A stretch of DNA of 51,927 nt from CBCXVS01 sp965178525 (lineage in GTDB: Bacteria; Tectomicrobia; Entotheonellia; Entotheonellales; Entotheonellaceae), in contig CBCXVS010000011.1 in NCBI GenBank assembly GCA_965178525.1, forward strand, positions 1 through 51,927, given 5' to 3'. Position 1 is the stretch's first letter, and each line of letters begins with the position of its first letter. Made by a program: the position numbers and the translations under genes. The notes beneath the pieces are model-generated. The model made no database searches, was not told the origin of the DNA, and saw only the letters and a program-made list of their open reading frames with translations. Of the stretch, positions 8,275-18,566 are shown piece after piece.

Positions 8275-8982
8275 TCAACATGGCTCCCAAAAGGCGCGGC
8301 GATGCCTGAATGCGTCGAGAAGCAAGGCGCCAATGGCCGGTGTGGGTAGCGGCCGTTCGGGGTGAAACTACATGCCGGCGACCGGCAGGTCGGGGTGATA
8401 GAGCCCCTCCACAACCGGCACCTCCATCGCCATGACGAACGGCCGGAGCGGGGGAGCCAGCACATCCGGCGTGACATGCTGGGTATGGTAGGAATTCACT
8501 TGCCACGGCGATGCGCCCCACCATGTCCGCGCCGTCTCGTCGGTGAGCGTGATCGGATGCGGTTGCGCCACCTGATGCCGGAAGCACGCGACCGCGCCAG
8601 GCACCAGGCCGCCGCCGAAATACACATTCAGGAACTGCATGCCTCTGCAGATTCCCAAGACCGGGAGGCCACGAGCCAACGCCTGGCTGAGCAACTGCCA
8701 CTCGGTGCGGTCGCGGAGCTCGGAGCAGTCGGGGGCCGCGGTATGGGCCGCATGGTAGGTGCGCGGATGAATATCGTTCCCGCCCGATAACACGAGCCCC
8801 GCCAGGCCGGGCAGCTGGAGATAGGCAGCGGCGTCCAGCCCTTCGGCATTCGGGACCGGAAGCACCGTAAAACCGTGTTGCCCGAGCAGATCGACATAGC
8901 CGTGTTCGAGTTGATCGCAGGGAATGCCATGCATGTCTCGTACACGTCGCTGTGAAATCAGCACCCAAGGCCGCTGTGGCAT
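8275..8982 (-). CDS. Class I glutamine amidotransferase / gamma-glutamyl hydrolase (Cj1417-like), interrupted by an amber codon
   Basis: The family hydrolyses gamma-glutamyl amides. In the C. jejuni pathway the homologue releases CDP-phosphoramidate from gamma-glutamyl-CDP-amidate. It starts at ATG 8982 with GAGGGG just upstream. Visible are SGGNDIHP and the nucleophile elbow GICRGMQ. The TAG at 8368-8370 (codon 205) stands exactly where the family has Gln in GxQ(F/W)HPE. Reading on gives FHPERPLPTPA and a normal C-terminus, ending at TGA 8275-8277, one base before the next ATG. The catalytic His and Glu lie after the amber, so the 204-aa truncated product should be inactive unless TAG is read through. 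The tight gene spacing shows that the extension was coding until recently, or still is. Confidence 0.8.
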
Positions 8983-8992
8983 ATCTGTCCCC

Positions 8993-11405
8993 TCAGGCCG
9001 TGGCAACGGCTGGCTCGCTGCGGCGTCCGAGGGCCATGACATGACCACTCTCGCAATCGAGCAGCACCTCAGCTGCTTCGTTCACCTGGCGGAACAGCGC
9101 CGGCCCACAGCCAATAGCGGCCGGAATCCCGAATTCCGCACATCGAATCGCCATATGAGATGCGGCGCCACCATAGCAAGTAATCAATCCGCGAATATCG
9201 GCGGAAAAAATCCAGTCGTAGCCGGGATCGGCGCTTTCAATCGCCACGATCTGCCCTTGCAACGATGCCGGATGCACCCGGGCGCCGGGGGCGAGCCGCA
9301 CGACACGGCTGTGCACGGTCTTGCAGGTCACATAGTTGGGCTGCGCGGTATGGTGATGAATCACCGCAAAGTCTTGTTCCGAAGCGATCACCGAGGGTAG
9401 CGAGACCAAGCGCGCCGCTTCATGGCGGCGGCGATTGGCCTCAATGCAATCGCGCCAGAACGGCCTGAGTTCCGCGTCCCGCAAGGGCAGGGCGCGCCTG
9501 AGGTTGGCGACGGACAGAAAGGCCATCTGTTCGCGCGAAAATCCCAGCATATCTCCCGCCATGGCGATCTCTTCAAGCGCGTCGCTGACACACCGGGTGA
9601 ACTCGAATTTCGCCTGCTCCCGGGCTTCGAGTGACCGTTTGACGAACGACAATAAGGACTCGGGGGGAAGGAACAGGCCAATCGTCTCCAACTCGCGAGC
9701 GATGCGGCGGCGTGTGGACGGCGCCAAAGACAGGGCTCCAGGACTGGTGGGCACGTGGTGGCAGACGTCCGCCGGCGATCAGTCGCTCAGGCTCTTGGTC
9801 GTAGCGGGGCGCCGTAATATCGTAAGTCCCAGGACGTAGATGGCCATACGCCTGCAAAAAGGCGGTGAGTGTGAGCTGTCCCTGCGCCAACTGCTGCGCA
9901 TCCGTCCGAAAGGCCGAGGCCACGGTTTCGAGCGTGTGCAGAAAGCGCTCGGCCTCCTCCTGGATCAGGCCGCCGCATGTGACTAGGCTCTGCAGAAACG
10001 CCTTGCCAATAAAGGCCATCCGTGCCAGGCGCGAAAAGGGGATGGTGCCGAAACGGCGGGCCTGCTGCAGCCGGGCGCAGGCGGAGGCGAGCACGCTCTG
10101 CGCGTCGTGGGAGCGCGGTGGTTGTGTCGGAGATCGGGACGGCGTTGCCAACTGTCTGAGTTGCGCCAACAACTGGAAGTCCTGCGCCATGATGGTGGGC
10201 GCATTCGTGAGTATCCGCTGCGTTAAGGCGCGCAGCGCAGACGCGAACTGGGCGATGTCGGGTGCAGAGGGTCCCCACGCCTGCAAACGCCGCTGACGTT
10301 CGCGCCATCCACAGACCATACAGCTATCGATAATGGCGAACTCCACCTTGTCATGCAGTTCCGGACACTCTCGCAGAAGCGCCAAGTAATGGGTGAGCAA
10401 GGCGTGCCGTAGTGGACCCGTGACGGTTGCGGGAATGAGAGCCGCAAACGCTTTGGCGACGTCAATAAAGGGCTGCCCGGCGAGATCGATCATGAGCCGC
10501 GGGTGCGTCAGGCTGGTATAGCCGAGCGGCGCCAGGGCGCGATTCCAGGCGCTATCGGCAATTAAATAGGCGAAAAGCGAGCGTGCCAACGGCTTGGGGT
10601 GGACGCCGATTAACTCTGCCGGATTCCAGAAGGCCATGTTGCTCAGCACGATGTCCGGCTGGCCGGCCTTGGCCTGCTGTTGCACCCGTTGTCGGAACGT
10701 ACGCCGTGCCTGTTGCATCATCCTGCAGAAGCCAGATGGGGTCTCGCATCCCCAGGGGCGCACCGCCGTCAGGGGACGCACCTGAAAGATCACCACGTCC
10801 TGCGGCGCCGTGATGGCAAATTCGATGTCGAGTGCAACATTCGGGATTTTTTCCTCAATTTCCCGCACGGCTGCGAGAAGACGACGCCAGCGCAGCGGAC
10901 ACGCGCCGAGCGGGCATGACCGGGCAATCTCCACGAGTTGGCTGCTGTGTCCATGCGTAACGGTATCGGTACGGCCGGACCGATCATCGTAATTGATGAC
11001 ATAGTAGGGTGCGCCGGTGATATTATGGTGGGTGAACACCACACCCGACACGGCCACATCGGTCGTCTGTTCCTGCACCAGCACTTGGTTCAGTTCACGG
11101 TCACTCCCCCGCTCGCCGTAGCTCCGGATGACCGACTCAATCGCCTCTCTGATCTGTGTGTGCTCCGTCGCATCGATGTCCAGGACACTGGTGTAGCAGC
11201 CGGCCATCGACGCTTGCAACGTATCCTCGTTGGCAGCCGAGCTACGCACCACCACCAGGCTCTGAAGCGCATGCTCCACTTGGTCGAGCACTTCTTCCGC
11301 GTTGATCTTCCAATCGTAGACCCGAAACACGAGCCCGCGCTCAATGCGCGACTGCGTCAAGTGCGGACGCAACGCGCGCAACGTGTCCGCTTTCGTCGAG
11401 ATCAT
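8993..11405 (-). CDS. PEP-synthase-like kinase, probable glutamine kinase (Cj1418-like), frameshifted
   Basis: Three-part dikinase. The N-terminal ATP-grasp domain (PPDK_N) shows VVRSSAANED...SMAG and, near its end, IFQVRPLT. The middle region contains the characteristic SNMAFWNPAELIG. The C-terminal mobile phosphohistidine domain shows GGAASHMAIRCAEFG, with His as the phosphocarrier. There is no PEP-binding TIM barrel, so this is not true PEP synthase; the layout resembles rifampin phosphotransferase and the C. jejuni L-glutamine kinase (ATP + Gln to AMP + Pi + glutamine phosphate). The frame changes near 9765-9785 (one extra base, or two lost, around GGCGGAC); the second part runs 9754 to 8993. 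The ATG at 11405 is preferred, because the longer frame upstream only translates the ATTCCGC repeats. Confidence 0.8.
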
Positions 11406-11438
11406 TCCGCATTCCGCATTCCGCATTCCGCATTCCGC
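11404..11438. repeat. Heptamer tandem repeat ATTCCGC x5
   Basis: Five perfect head-to-tail copies of ATTCCGC fill the space between the TGA of the second alkaline-phosphatase-superfamily gene (11441-11443) and the kinase start. The same heptamer occurs at 43741-43768 and 48227-48254. Confidence 0.97.
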
Positions 11439-11440
11439 AA

Positions 11441-12613
11441 TCACAAATACTGGGCCATACATTGCCAGAGTTCAGCCCCCTTTTCCGGATACGTCGTATA
11501 GAGGTTCCGGGTTTCGTGCGGATCCTGTTCGACGTCATACAACTCGAACTTGTTCATCGTCCGGTTGTAAATCAGCTTCCAGTGGCCGTCTCGCACGGCG
11601 CAAATATTCGGCGCGTTGGGCGACGGATACGGCCCTTCGACGCCGCCTGTCTCCACAAATGCCAGCCGGTGCCCCGCCTCACGGCCTTCGATGAACGGCA
11701 GCAGCGAGCGCCCCATGATCGGCTTGCGCCGTTTGCTTGGCGTGGCGCCAACCAAGTCGAGGACGGTCGGTAAAATGTCGATCGAACGCACCTGGCATGT
11801 GATCTCGCGGTTCGCCGGCAATCGTTTGGGCCAGATGACATACACCCACACCCACACACTGTAATCGTAGGTGAAGATGCCATATGCCTTTTCGCCGGGT
11901 TTCTCGCCAAGGCCAGCGCCGTGATCGGTCAGGACGATGAGCAGCGTGTTGTCACCGCTGGGATCGAACGCATCTATCGTCTCCAGCAAAGCCGCGGTAT
12001 AAGCGCCCGCCTCATGCGTGTAGGTGTGGTAGCGCTCGGTATTCCTGCCCACATGCCCGAAATAATCCTCGGAAAAATCGTCGTATTTGCGGATCACCTG
12101 GCGCACGACTTGACGATGGATCTCAGGATAGTGCAAGTAGAGGAAGAAGGGGCGGGCTTGGCCAAAGCATGTTTCGAGTTCCTGGCGATGGTTTTGGAGC
12201 ACATCCGGTTCGTCCGCCTCCGGGACGATATTCAACGTGTCGAAGCCGGCGTGCGGCAGCAAAATCGGGCTGAATGTATAGCCCCGCGTATCGTATCCGG
12301 CATCCCGCAAGTATTGCGTCAGGGTGTAACAATGCTTGGCGTCAAACTGCGGCGATTTCGTATACGCATCCACGCCGTTCTCACGCTCGTACATGCCCGT
12401 GAACGTCGCGTGCAGGGAGGCCAACGTATAGGGCGCATAGGTAATCATGTGAGAGAACAGCACACCGCGTTGTTGGAGGAGGTCGAAGACGTCATGCGTT
12501 GGCCGCGCGTCGTTACGAAACTGGTCGAGGAGGATCATGACGATATTGGGCAAGGCGGACGGCGGCGCGTTGGAACCGAACCGCGATCGGACTTGGCGTA
12601 GCAAGCGCTTCAT
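11441..12613 (-). CDS. Alkaline-phosphatase-superfamily (sulfatase-like) enzyme 2
   Basis: A 390-aa sulfatase-fold protein. N-terminal metal motif is IVMILLDQFRND. The nucleophile region YTLASLHATFTG has Thr in the nucleophile place and no CxPSR sulfatase signature, so a formylglycine sulfatase is unlikely. The second metal motif is IVLTDHGAGLGE. The C-terminal ELYDVEQDPHETRNL is typical of the superfamily. Thr or Ser nucleophile members include phosphoryl and phosphoethanolamine transferases as well as hydrolases. It overlaps the upstream gene by ATGA (12610-12613), so the two are translationally coupled. Role in polysaccharide modification is inferred from position. There is no signal peptide, only a basic N-terminus. 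Confidence 0.85.
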   Translation of the reverse strand: MKRLLRQVRSRFGSNAPPSALPNIVMILLDQFRNDARPTHDVFDLLQQRGVLFSHMITYAPYTLASLHATFTGMYERENGVDAYTKSPQFDAKHCYTLTQYLRDAGYDTRGYTFSPILLPHAGFDTLNIVPEADEPDVLQNHRQELETCFGQARPFFLYLHYPEIHRQVVRQVIRKYDDFSEDYFGHVGRNTERYHTYTHEAGAYTAALLETIDAFDPSGDNTLLIVLTDHGAGLGEKPGEKAYGIFTYDYSVWVWVYVIWPKRLPANREITCQVRSIDILPTVLDLVGATPSKRRKPIMGRSLLPFIEGREAGHRLAFVETGGVEGPYPSPNAPNICAVRDGHWKLIYNRTMNKFELYDVEQDPHETRNLYTTYPEKGAELWQCMAQYL

Positions 12614-14109
12614 ACCGGCTCCTGATAGTAGCCTAAGCGGCTGAGTTCAATACGCGTCGACGGATCGGCAATCTTGTCCGCAGCCATGTGAACCGGGTAC
12701 ACATCCAGCTCGAAAGCGGGGTCGAGCCGCTGGTAGAATTGCACCATGGTGTCATGGAGCTGGGTGGCGAGTTCCGGTTCCTTTGCGATGCGGTTATGCT
12801 CGGGATGTTCCGGCTTGTCCGCTGCGGAGAGATATCGTCTGCCGTCAGACTGCCAAATGTACTTGGCCTGGCGCTGGCGGATGGCACGGCGGATAATCCC
12901 TGCGGTGGCCAGCACCTGAGGATAGCGCTTCAGCCGTTCGGGAAACGCTGCCGGTGGCGCATCGATCACGACGAAGCGGTCCGGGTCGTAGGCCTCGGAC
13001 GAGAACCATGACACGCCATCCTGCGCCACGCTGTGATGCCGCCATGGCGACTCGCCAAGCAGATCGAACACCGTGGGCACGATGTCCAGCCCTGACGACA
13101 GCGCCTCGAATGTCGTTCCCGGCGCAATGGCCGGTGGGTATCGAAGCAGGCACGGGGTGCGCAGCAACTCCTCCCAGACGGCGCCCGCATGGGTGATACG
13201 GCCATGCTCCCCTAACAACTCCCCGTGGTCTGACGTGACGATGAGCAAGGTCTGATCGAGTAGCTGCAGCGCCTTGAGTTGCTGCACCAACGTTCCCACG
13301 AGATGATCGGCGTAGAAGAGTTCGGCCTGGTAGAGCAGGCGCAAACCTTCGAGAGCCTCCTGCGCCTCGCCGTAGTCGCCGTTCTCCCACCCGTGGATAT
13401 CCGTCTGCAGCCGGTAGGCCAACGCCGGTGCCGAACGGCCCTGCAGGACGTGATGGCGGCACCAGCGAGGCGGATAATACGGGGTGTGCGGATGCATGAG
13501 GGTCGTGTAGGCGAAAACCGGCCCGTGTTGGCCGTCGGTGCGCATTTTTTCCGCCAAGCAGGCGATGGAAGCTTGACCATCGAGCTGTTGCGCCGAAGCG
13601 CGTAAGCGCCATTTGTCAGAGAGAACCCGCTCGGCAAAGCGGCTCAAGGGGTTTCGAATCGTCGGTGAGGCGCGCATGCGGTCGAGTATCGACGGCCTCG
13701 GGGAGCCCCCGGCCGCCTGTATCTTTTTACCCGGATAAATCAATTCATCGAAGCCGAAGGCATGTTCGTAGCCGGCGGGCGGCACGAAGCTCGTCCGACA
13801 ATGACCGAATGTCCGATACCCCAGTTTCCGTAGTCGCTGCGGCATGGGGAGGACATCAGAGGGAAGGACGCTCAGGTTCGTGGCCATGCGATGCCGCGCC
13901 GGGTGTTGCCCCAGAAAGATACTGGCATGGGACTGCGTCGACCCACATCCTGGCGCGTAATGGTTCCGCAGCACCATGCCCTCGCGCGCCAGTGCGTCGC
14001 AGTTCGGCGTCAAGCCTGGCGCATGGCCGTAGCAACCGAATCCATCATGACGCGCGGCATCGAGGATGATGAGGACGATATGGGGCAACGGTCGTCGCTC
14101 GATCATCAT
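12610..14109 (-). CDS. Alkaline-phosphatase-superfamily (sulfatase-like) enzyme 1
   Basis: A 499-aa protein of the sulfatase/phosphopentomutase superfamily. IVLIILDAARHDGFGCYG gives the first metal site, CGSTQSHASIFLG the nucleophile region and IVTSDHGELLGEHG the second metal site. The CxPSR pattern is absent; Ser occupies the expected nucleophile place, so a phospho- or related group transferase or hydrolase fits better than a sulfatase. The start ATG overlaps the TGA of the upstream glycosyltransferase (TGATGATG at 14106-14111). It differs in length and middle region from the neighbouring homologue, so the two are not a recent duplication. Confidence 0.85.
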   Translation of the reverse strand: MMIERRPLPHIVLIILDAARHDGFGCYGHAPGLTPNCDALAREGMVLRNHYAPGCGSTQSHASIFLGQHPARHRMATNLSVLPSDVLPMPQRLRKLGYRTFGHCRTSFVPPAGYEHAFGFDELIYPGKKIQAAGGSPRPSILDRMRASPTIRNPLSRFAERVLSDKWRLRASAQQLDGQASIACLAEKMRTDGQHGPVFAYTTLMHPHTPYYPPRWCRHHVLQGRSAPALAYRLQTDIHGWENGDYGEAQEALEGLRLLYQAELFYADHLVGTLVQQLKALQLLDQTLLIVTSDHGELLGEHGRITHAGAVWEELLRTPCLLRYPPAIAPGTTFEALSSGLDIVPTVFDLLGESPWRHHSVAQDGVSWFSSEAYDPDRFVVIDAPPAAFPERLKRYPQVLATAGIIRRAIRQRQAKYIWQSDGRRYLSAADKPEHPEHNRIAKEPELATQLHDTMVQFYQRLDPAFELDVYPVHMAADKIADPSTRIELSRLGYYQEPV

Positions 14110-15022
14110 CAGGATCTTCCTTGTCTACATTGATACAGCATGCCTTTTATCTTCCAATACGTCAGGCTACTAGAAAGCTGTTCAGCTTGGCTTCCAAAGA
14201 TATGAGAGACCAAACGTTGGGAACTCGTTTCAACGAGCTTGCGTAACAAGAATCTTGGAGCGCCCAGTACTTTGGGAGCATGCGGCCATGCACCGGAGCG
14301 ATAAGCAAGACCTCTACCACTCCGAAAGGCTCTGCCATACAACCATTTCTTCTCCAATTGTTCTGGGCGGATCTGGTGATGTACCAGCGCTTTGGGCAGG
14401 TAGACAGGTTTGAAGCCCGCTTGCTCTAGGCGCATGGTAAAGTCTGTTTCACTGCCCATGGCATAGTCGTTGCCATTCGGACCAATGTGAGGATCAAAGG
14501 CCACCCGGCATGAAACACGGCCGCACGGACTGCCATATTCGGATCAAAGACGCATTCGGCGGCGTAGGGCGCTTCTGGAAGCCCCCAATCGGCGATCACA
14601 TAGGCCCCTCGTGCGAACGGATCATGCACGGGTATCGGCGGTTCTCCGGCCGGCCATTGCGGTAAAACCCGACCCCCAAACACGGCGCTATGGGGCCAGC
14701 GTTGCGCCCCCTGCCAGGCCTCGATGAGCCAGCGCTGATCAGCCAGAATGTCGTCGTCCGTAAACAGGTAAAGCGCCCCGCGGCATTCCGGCAACACCCG
14801 GTTCAAGGCGCTGTTTTTTCCCGGCGTTGTCTCGACGAAGTAGCGCACGGGTAGCTGCTGGGAAGCGGTGTGCACCAGATCGTGCACTGCGTGTTCGCCG
14901 GCATTATCAACGACGAGGACTTCCCAGTCGAGTCCGTCCGTTGCCAAAGACCAAAAGCTTTCAAGGGTTTGGCGCAGCGAGGCCAGCCGCCGATAGGTGG
15001 ATAACACGATCGAGATGTGCAT
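14109..15022 (-). CDS. GT2 family glycosyltransferase, frameshifted (GT2a)
   Basis: GT-A fold glycosyltransferase. It starts ISIVLSTYRR, has VLVVDNAGEH and the metal motif LFTDDDIL near residue 95. The frame changes near 14500-14515: the N-terminal part runs to AVRAAVFHAG, then the C-terminal part resumes with FDPHIGPNGNDYAMGSETDF, a typical GT2 continuation with the catalytic-base region. The GC content drops at the same place, from about 63% before to about 52% after over sampled 60-base blocks, so the gene may be a recombinant. The start lies 17 bp after the stop of GT2b. The sugar substrate cannot be told. Confidence 0.82.
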
Positions 15023-15038
15023 CAGCCGGCCGTACGCC

Positions 15039-16010
15039 TCACCCACCTCGCTGACCCATGCACAGCATGGCAGCCCGGCGCCCAAGCCAGCGCCCCATAC
15101 GCTTGGTGAATATCCGCACGTGCGCCGGGAGGCTGGCCGGATCATAACTTACCGAACGCAGCAGATCCGCACAGGCGGCGCCATAGACGTGTGCACGCAG
15201 GCCGGCCATGGCACGCTCGCGGTAAAGATAGGCTAGGTGCTGGAAGATCAGGCGCCGGTATGGCTTCCCTGCTCCTTGCACCTGCGCCTAGTACAGTCCG
15301 ATGCGCTTTGAACATTGGAGCCATAGCGGTTCGCTGAGCACCAAGCCATCTGGCCGCTTTCTGCGCTCAACCGTGACCGACCAGTTGCCCGCAGTGGGCG
15401 AGTCGGCACAAACCCGCAGCCACAAATCCTGATCCTCCGCCGGCGTCCAGCGTGCATCGAATCCGCCGAGACGCTGCAGCACCTCTCGCCGTATGATCGC
15501 GCTTGACGTGGCGACGGCCTCCGCCTGCACGAGTTCGGGATAGATCGTGCGGCGGAAAATCCGCCAGCTTCCAGCAGCATCATACGGTACGGTCTCGATC
15601 GGTTTGTCCCGGATGTTCGACGCTTTGTCATCTTTGCCATCATCGACATAGATGAACCGCGCATCCGCGAAAAGAAAATCGAGCTGGGGATAGCGAGCCA
15701 GCAGGTCCATGGCGCCAGCCAGATGCTCCGGGTGCCAGAGGTCGTCAGAGTCTAGGAAGGCAACAAAGGCCCCGCGAGCGGCTTCGATCCCCACGTTGCG
15801 AGCCCGCGCCGGACCCCCGCGATGACAGAACAGAAGCCGGACCGGACGACGCATGCGCTCGACCTGCTCTTGGGTTTCATCCGTTGAACCGTCGTCCACG
15901 ACCACAATTTCTAGATCCTGGCAGGTCTGCTGCGTCACTGATGTGAGCGCCTCACGGAGCAAAGGCCAGCGATTATACGTCGGGATCACGACGGAGAAAT
16001 ACGGCTGCAT
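15039..16010 (-). CDS. GT2 family glycosyltransferase with an in-frame amber (GT2b)
   Basis: Starts at ATG 16010 directly after the TAG of the deacetylase gene. The GT2 catalytic domain shows FSVVIPTYNR, IVVVDDGSTDE and the DxD-type FLDSDDLW (about residues 90-97), then TPAEDQDLWLR. After the IGLY residues a TAG (15288-15290) appears, but the same frame remains open for a further 83 codons with protein-like sequence (KPYRRLIFQHLAYLYRERA) to the TGA at 15039. GT2 proteins of this type normally carry such a C-terminal helical tail, so the amber is probably inside the gene. A shorter, 240-aa catalytic domain alone might still work. Confidence 0.8.
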
Positions 16011-16586
16011 CTACCCGGTTCCTTGCTTCGCGCCCGTCCCACCTGCAAACGTCAAACCCGGCGCCAACTGCCGTTGCAGACTCAGAACCTGATGTACAGG
16101 AGCAAACTGCACATGTCGCAACAACTGCCCGAGCTTCGACGCCATGTGCTCCAGGTTGACGTAATGGCGAAAACGATGGTACCACGGCATGCGGGGACAC
16201 GGCTGGCGCGGGTCGAGTTCCCAGGGATGAAAATAGAACATGACCGGTTGGCCCTCACGGGTATTGACGCGCTGGATGCCATGTTGAAACCACAGGGTTG
16301 GCAACATCCGAAAGTAGCCACCGCCGCCCAGCGGCAGGTTCGCCCCGAGGAGCCGTACCGTACCGACCGGGAACTCGATCAACCGCTGGTGACAATGCCG
16401 CCGCAATTCGTAGGGGAAGCGCGGCGCCTCGATCTGCCCGTAACGATCGTGCCGAATCGGGTAGATGCTGGAATCGTAGTGGAAGCCCGCCTGCATCAGG
16501 AGATCATAAGCCCAGGCTTGCTCGCGGCCAATGGAGTAGTTGGGGGCGCGATAGCCCAGAATCGGCTGCCCCGAGATGTCCTCCAG
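16011..16586 (-). pseudogene. Polysaccharide deacetylase (XrtA/PEP-CTERM locus type), C-terminal half, cut off by a transposon
   Basis: Continues the NodB-type deacetylase whose N-terminus is at 18978-19301. It begins with LEDISGQPILGYRAPNYSI (YRAP is a conserved NodB motif) and ends in the DUF3473-like C-terminal region with FYFHPWELDP. The family is known from exopolysaccharide loci linked to PEP-CTERM/exosortase systems. Removing the element at 16587-18977 together with one copy of CTGGAG restores ...KARLEDISGQP in frame, so the gene was intact before insertion. The TAG at 16011 abuts the next ATG. Confidence 0.88.
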
Positions 16587-16647
16587 GCCAGCCCTCGTCA
16601 AAACCTCCTTGACACCAGTGCGGACCTAAACCGGCCTTCTTCCGCAC
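16587..16647 (+). repeat. Left terminal inverted repeat of the transposon
   Basis: Begins GCCAGCCCTCGTCAAAACC and is the reverse complement of 18919-18977 with four mismatches over 53 bases. Two extra bases (GC) at the outer end make the two tips slightly unequal. Confidence 0.9.
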
Positions 16648-18402
16648 GGTGCGCCTCGGCGCCGTCTGAACGAGTTCGAACCACCACAATGGCTCAGCTG
16701 GAACAGGCCATCGAGCCTGAGGCATGAAGGGGTGGGGACGATAGGGCACGAGAGATTCCTGAGGATTTAACGGCAGGAGCGAGCCCTGAGACGACGCCAA
16801 GCGCGAGGCGTAGAACACCCCATCTCGGATATCCTTCACTTGGCGATCTCGCCAGTCGTAGCGCCAGGGGCGCTCCGCCAGCACGACGTTTTCAAACATG
16901 GCCCGTAACGGCTCCCCGCACACCCACAACAACACCTGCGTTTTGGGTCAGCCCTGCTCGATATAGACATGATCGCTATGCAACGTCACACCGCCATAGC
17001 GGTTGGTGGTGCGGGGAAACAGCGCCCGCGAAAACTGGCGAGTGCGTTCCTCTTGCGTGTACGGACGCCCCTTGGCCTCGCCCAGGACCTCAAGTGGAAT
17101 CGGCGGGTTGAAGCGGTCTTGGCGTCAGCCCTGATGGGCCGTCGGGTTGTCGGTCCGGACAAATTCCTGGTGCGTCTGCTCCCACTCGGTTGGCGTTTGG
17201 GTCAAGGAAAACGGGTAGCCATACCAGCGCCGCTGAATGTTGACGTGCGTTTCCCTCAAATTCAGGTAACGTTCGCCTTGGGTACGGACCATGGTCTTGT
17301 GGTCAATCGCCAAACGATCACAGACGGTTTCGAAATCCGTCGAGATGTAGGCCCCGCCGCGATCGGACACCAAGGGCTCGGGGGCGCCATCGCGGCGGCC
17401 GGCGGTATAGAGGGCCATCAGGGTTGCCCAGCTTGCCGCCGTTGGCGCGATGGTGCCGGCCAATCTGGTGCGGGAGTAGCCGTCGAGAATCATGAGGCGC
17501 CACCCGGTGACGCCGTCGACGGCGACATCCATCATGCCACCGTCAATAAACCCAGAGTCGCGCGCCCGTTTGGCTTTGTACGGATGGGGACCGGGAGGTG
17601 ACTTCGCCGATTTGCCTGGGACATGGGGAATATCGTCATAGACCTGCTTCTTGAGGGCCATCACCCGCCCTCCCGTCCGGACCGAGAGGGCCGCGTTGGC
17701 CAGCAGACTCCAAATCCGGAATGCACCGGCATCGGGATGGCGCTTTTGCAGGTGGTAGATCTCGATCATCAGAGGCAGCCAGACGTTGCGAGGGGGGGTT
17801 GGGGGCGCTCGGCTCTTGTCCTCCAGTCGAGCAAAGTGCTCGGCTTCAAAGCGGCGAATCCACCTATCGACCGTTGGACGCGACCCCTTCATAAAGTGGC
17901 TCATACTGATCTTATTCCACCCTTGATCAGACAGGTTGACGACCTGGAGGCGTGCCTGATAGCGCTCGGCGTGGCGGTGAGAGCCGCCAAAGGGGAGTTC
18001 GCCTTGCACCGGCACGGGACTTTGATGCCAGAGCCGTTTCATGGTCTTGTCGTCCATGCGGTAGTTCAATTTGCGCCCGATCATGCGGGCCAATTCGCGA
18101 TACCCCAAGCCATGCTAGAGGGCTTGGAGACGCGCCCGTTCCTCCACCCCCACTTCCGGGACCGGCTTGCCCCGGCTTGGGCTGAGCCGCTCGCTGTGCT
18201 CCGGCAATAAGCCGAGCGTGCCCGGTTGCCGAAACTGGCGCGAGAGCTTGCGCACCGTATCGGGGTGGGGGTGCGTTTCCTCGGCTCGCTGTCCAGCGGT
18301 GCGACGGCCGATGAGGACCACCGGCCGAATGAGTTCATAGCGCCACTGGATGGGATCGACAAAATGGAGTTGGAGTTGGTCAAACTCGGGTATCGCCTCC
18401 AT
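16625..18402 (-). pseudogene. Transposase with rve/DDE core, three in-frame stops
   Basis: One frame about 590 codons long. It opens with a helix-turn-helix region (DTVRKLSRQF), then GYRELARMIGRKLNY, the rve core with VDGVTGWRLMILDGYSR (first Asp) and LVSDRGGAY (second Asp), a candidate Glu in NLRETH, and a C-terminal extension. Stops interrupt it at 18115-18117 (TAG, where relatives have Tyr in KALYDGF-like sequence), 17125-17127 (TGA) and 16948-16950 (TGA). The element is therefore most likely dead on its own. The open pieces are 18115-18402, 17125-18108 and about 16625-16947. The frame has no clear own stop before the left inverted repeat. Confidence 0.85.
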
Positions 18403-18566
18403 CGGCGCGTCTCTCCCCTATGACCACCCCTCGTATGCGAGCTCCCAAGCGATGAACGCCGAAGAGGCGCGTCTCGCGGATCGTCTCGGGTCGCTTTACA
18501 AGCCGATGGATGAGGTTTTGGGGTAACAGAGAGCGGGTATGGTAGCGGAGCTCAGGGAGGGAAGCG

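Noticed and set aside
8278..8477. N-terminal extension of the cytidylyltransferase to 8477
   Set aside because: The extension is the wrong frame of the amidotransferase 3-prime end; the nucleotide-binding motif begins right after ATG 8273.
11404..11438. Heptamer array as a CRISPR
   Set aside because: Units are 7 bp with no spacers; simple tandem repeat.
16948..17127. TGA codons in the transposase as selenocysteine
   Set aside because: No SECIS-like hairpin noticed and no reason for Sec in a DDE transposase; together with the TAG they indicate decay.
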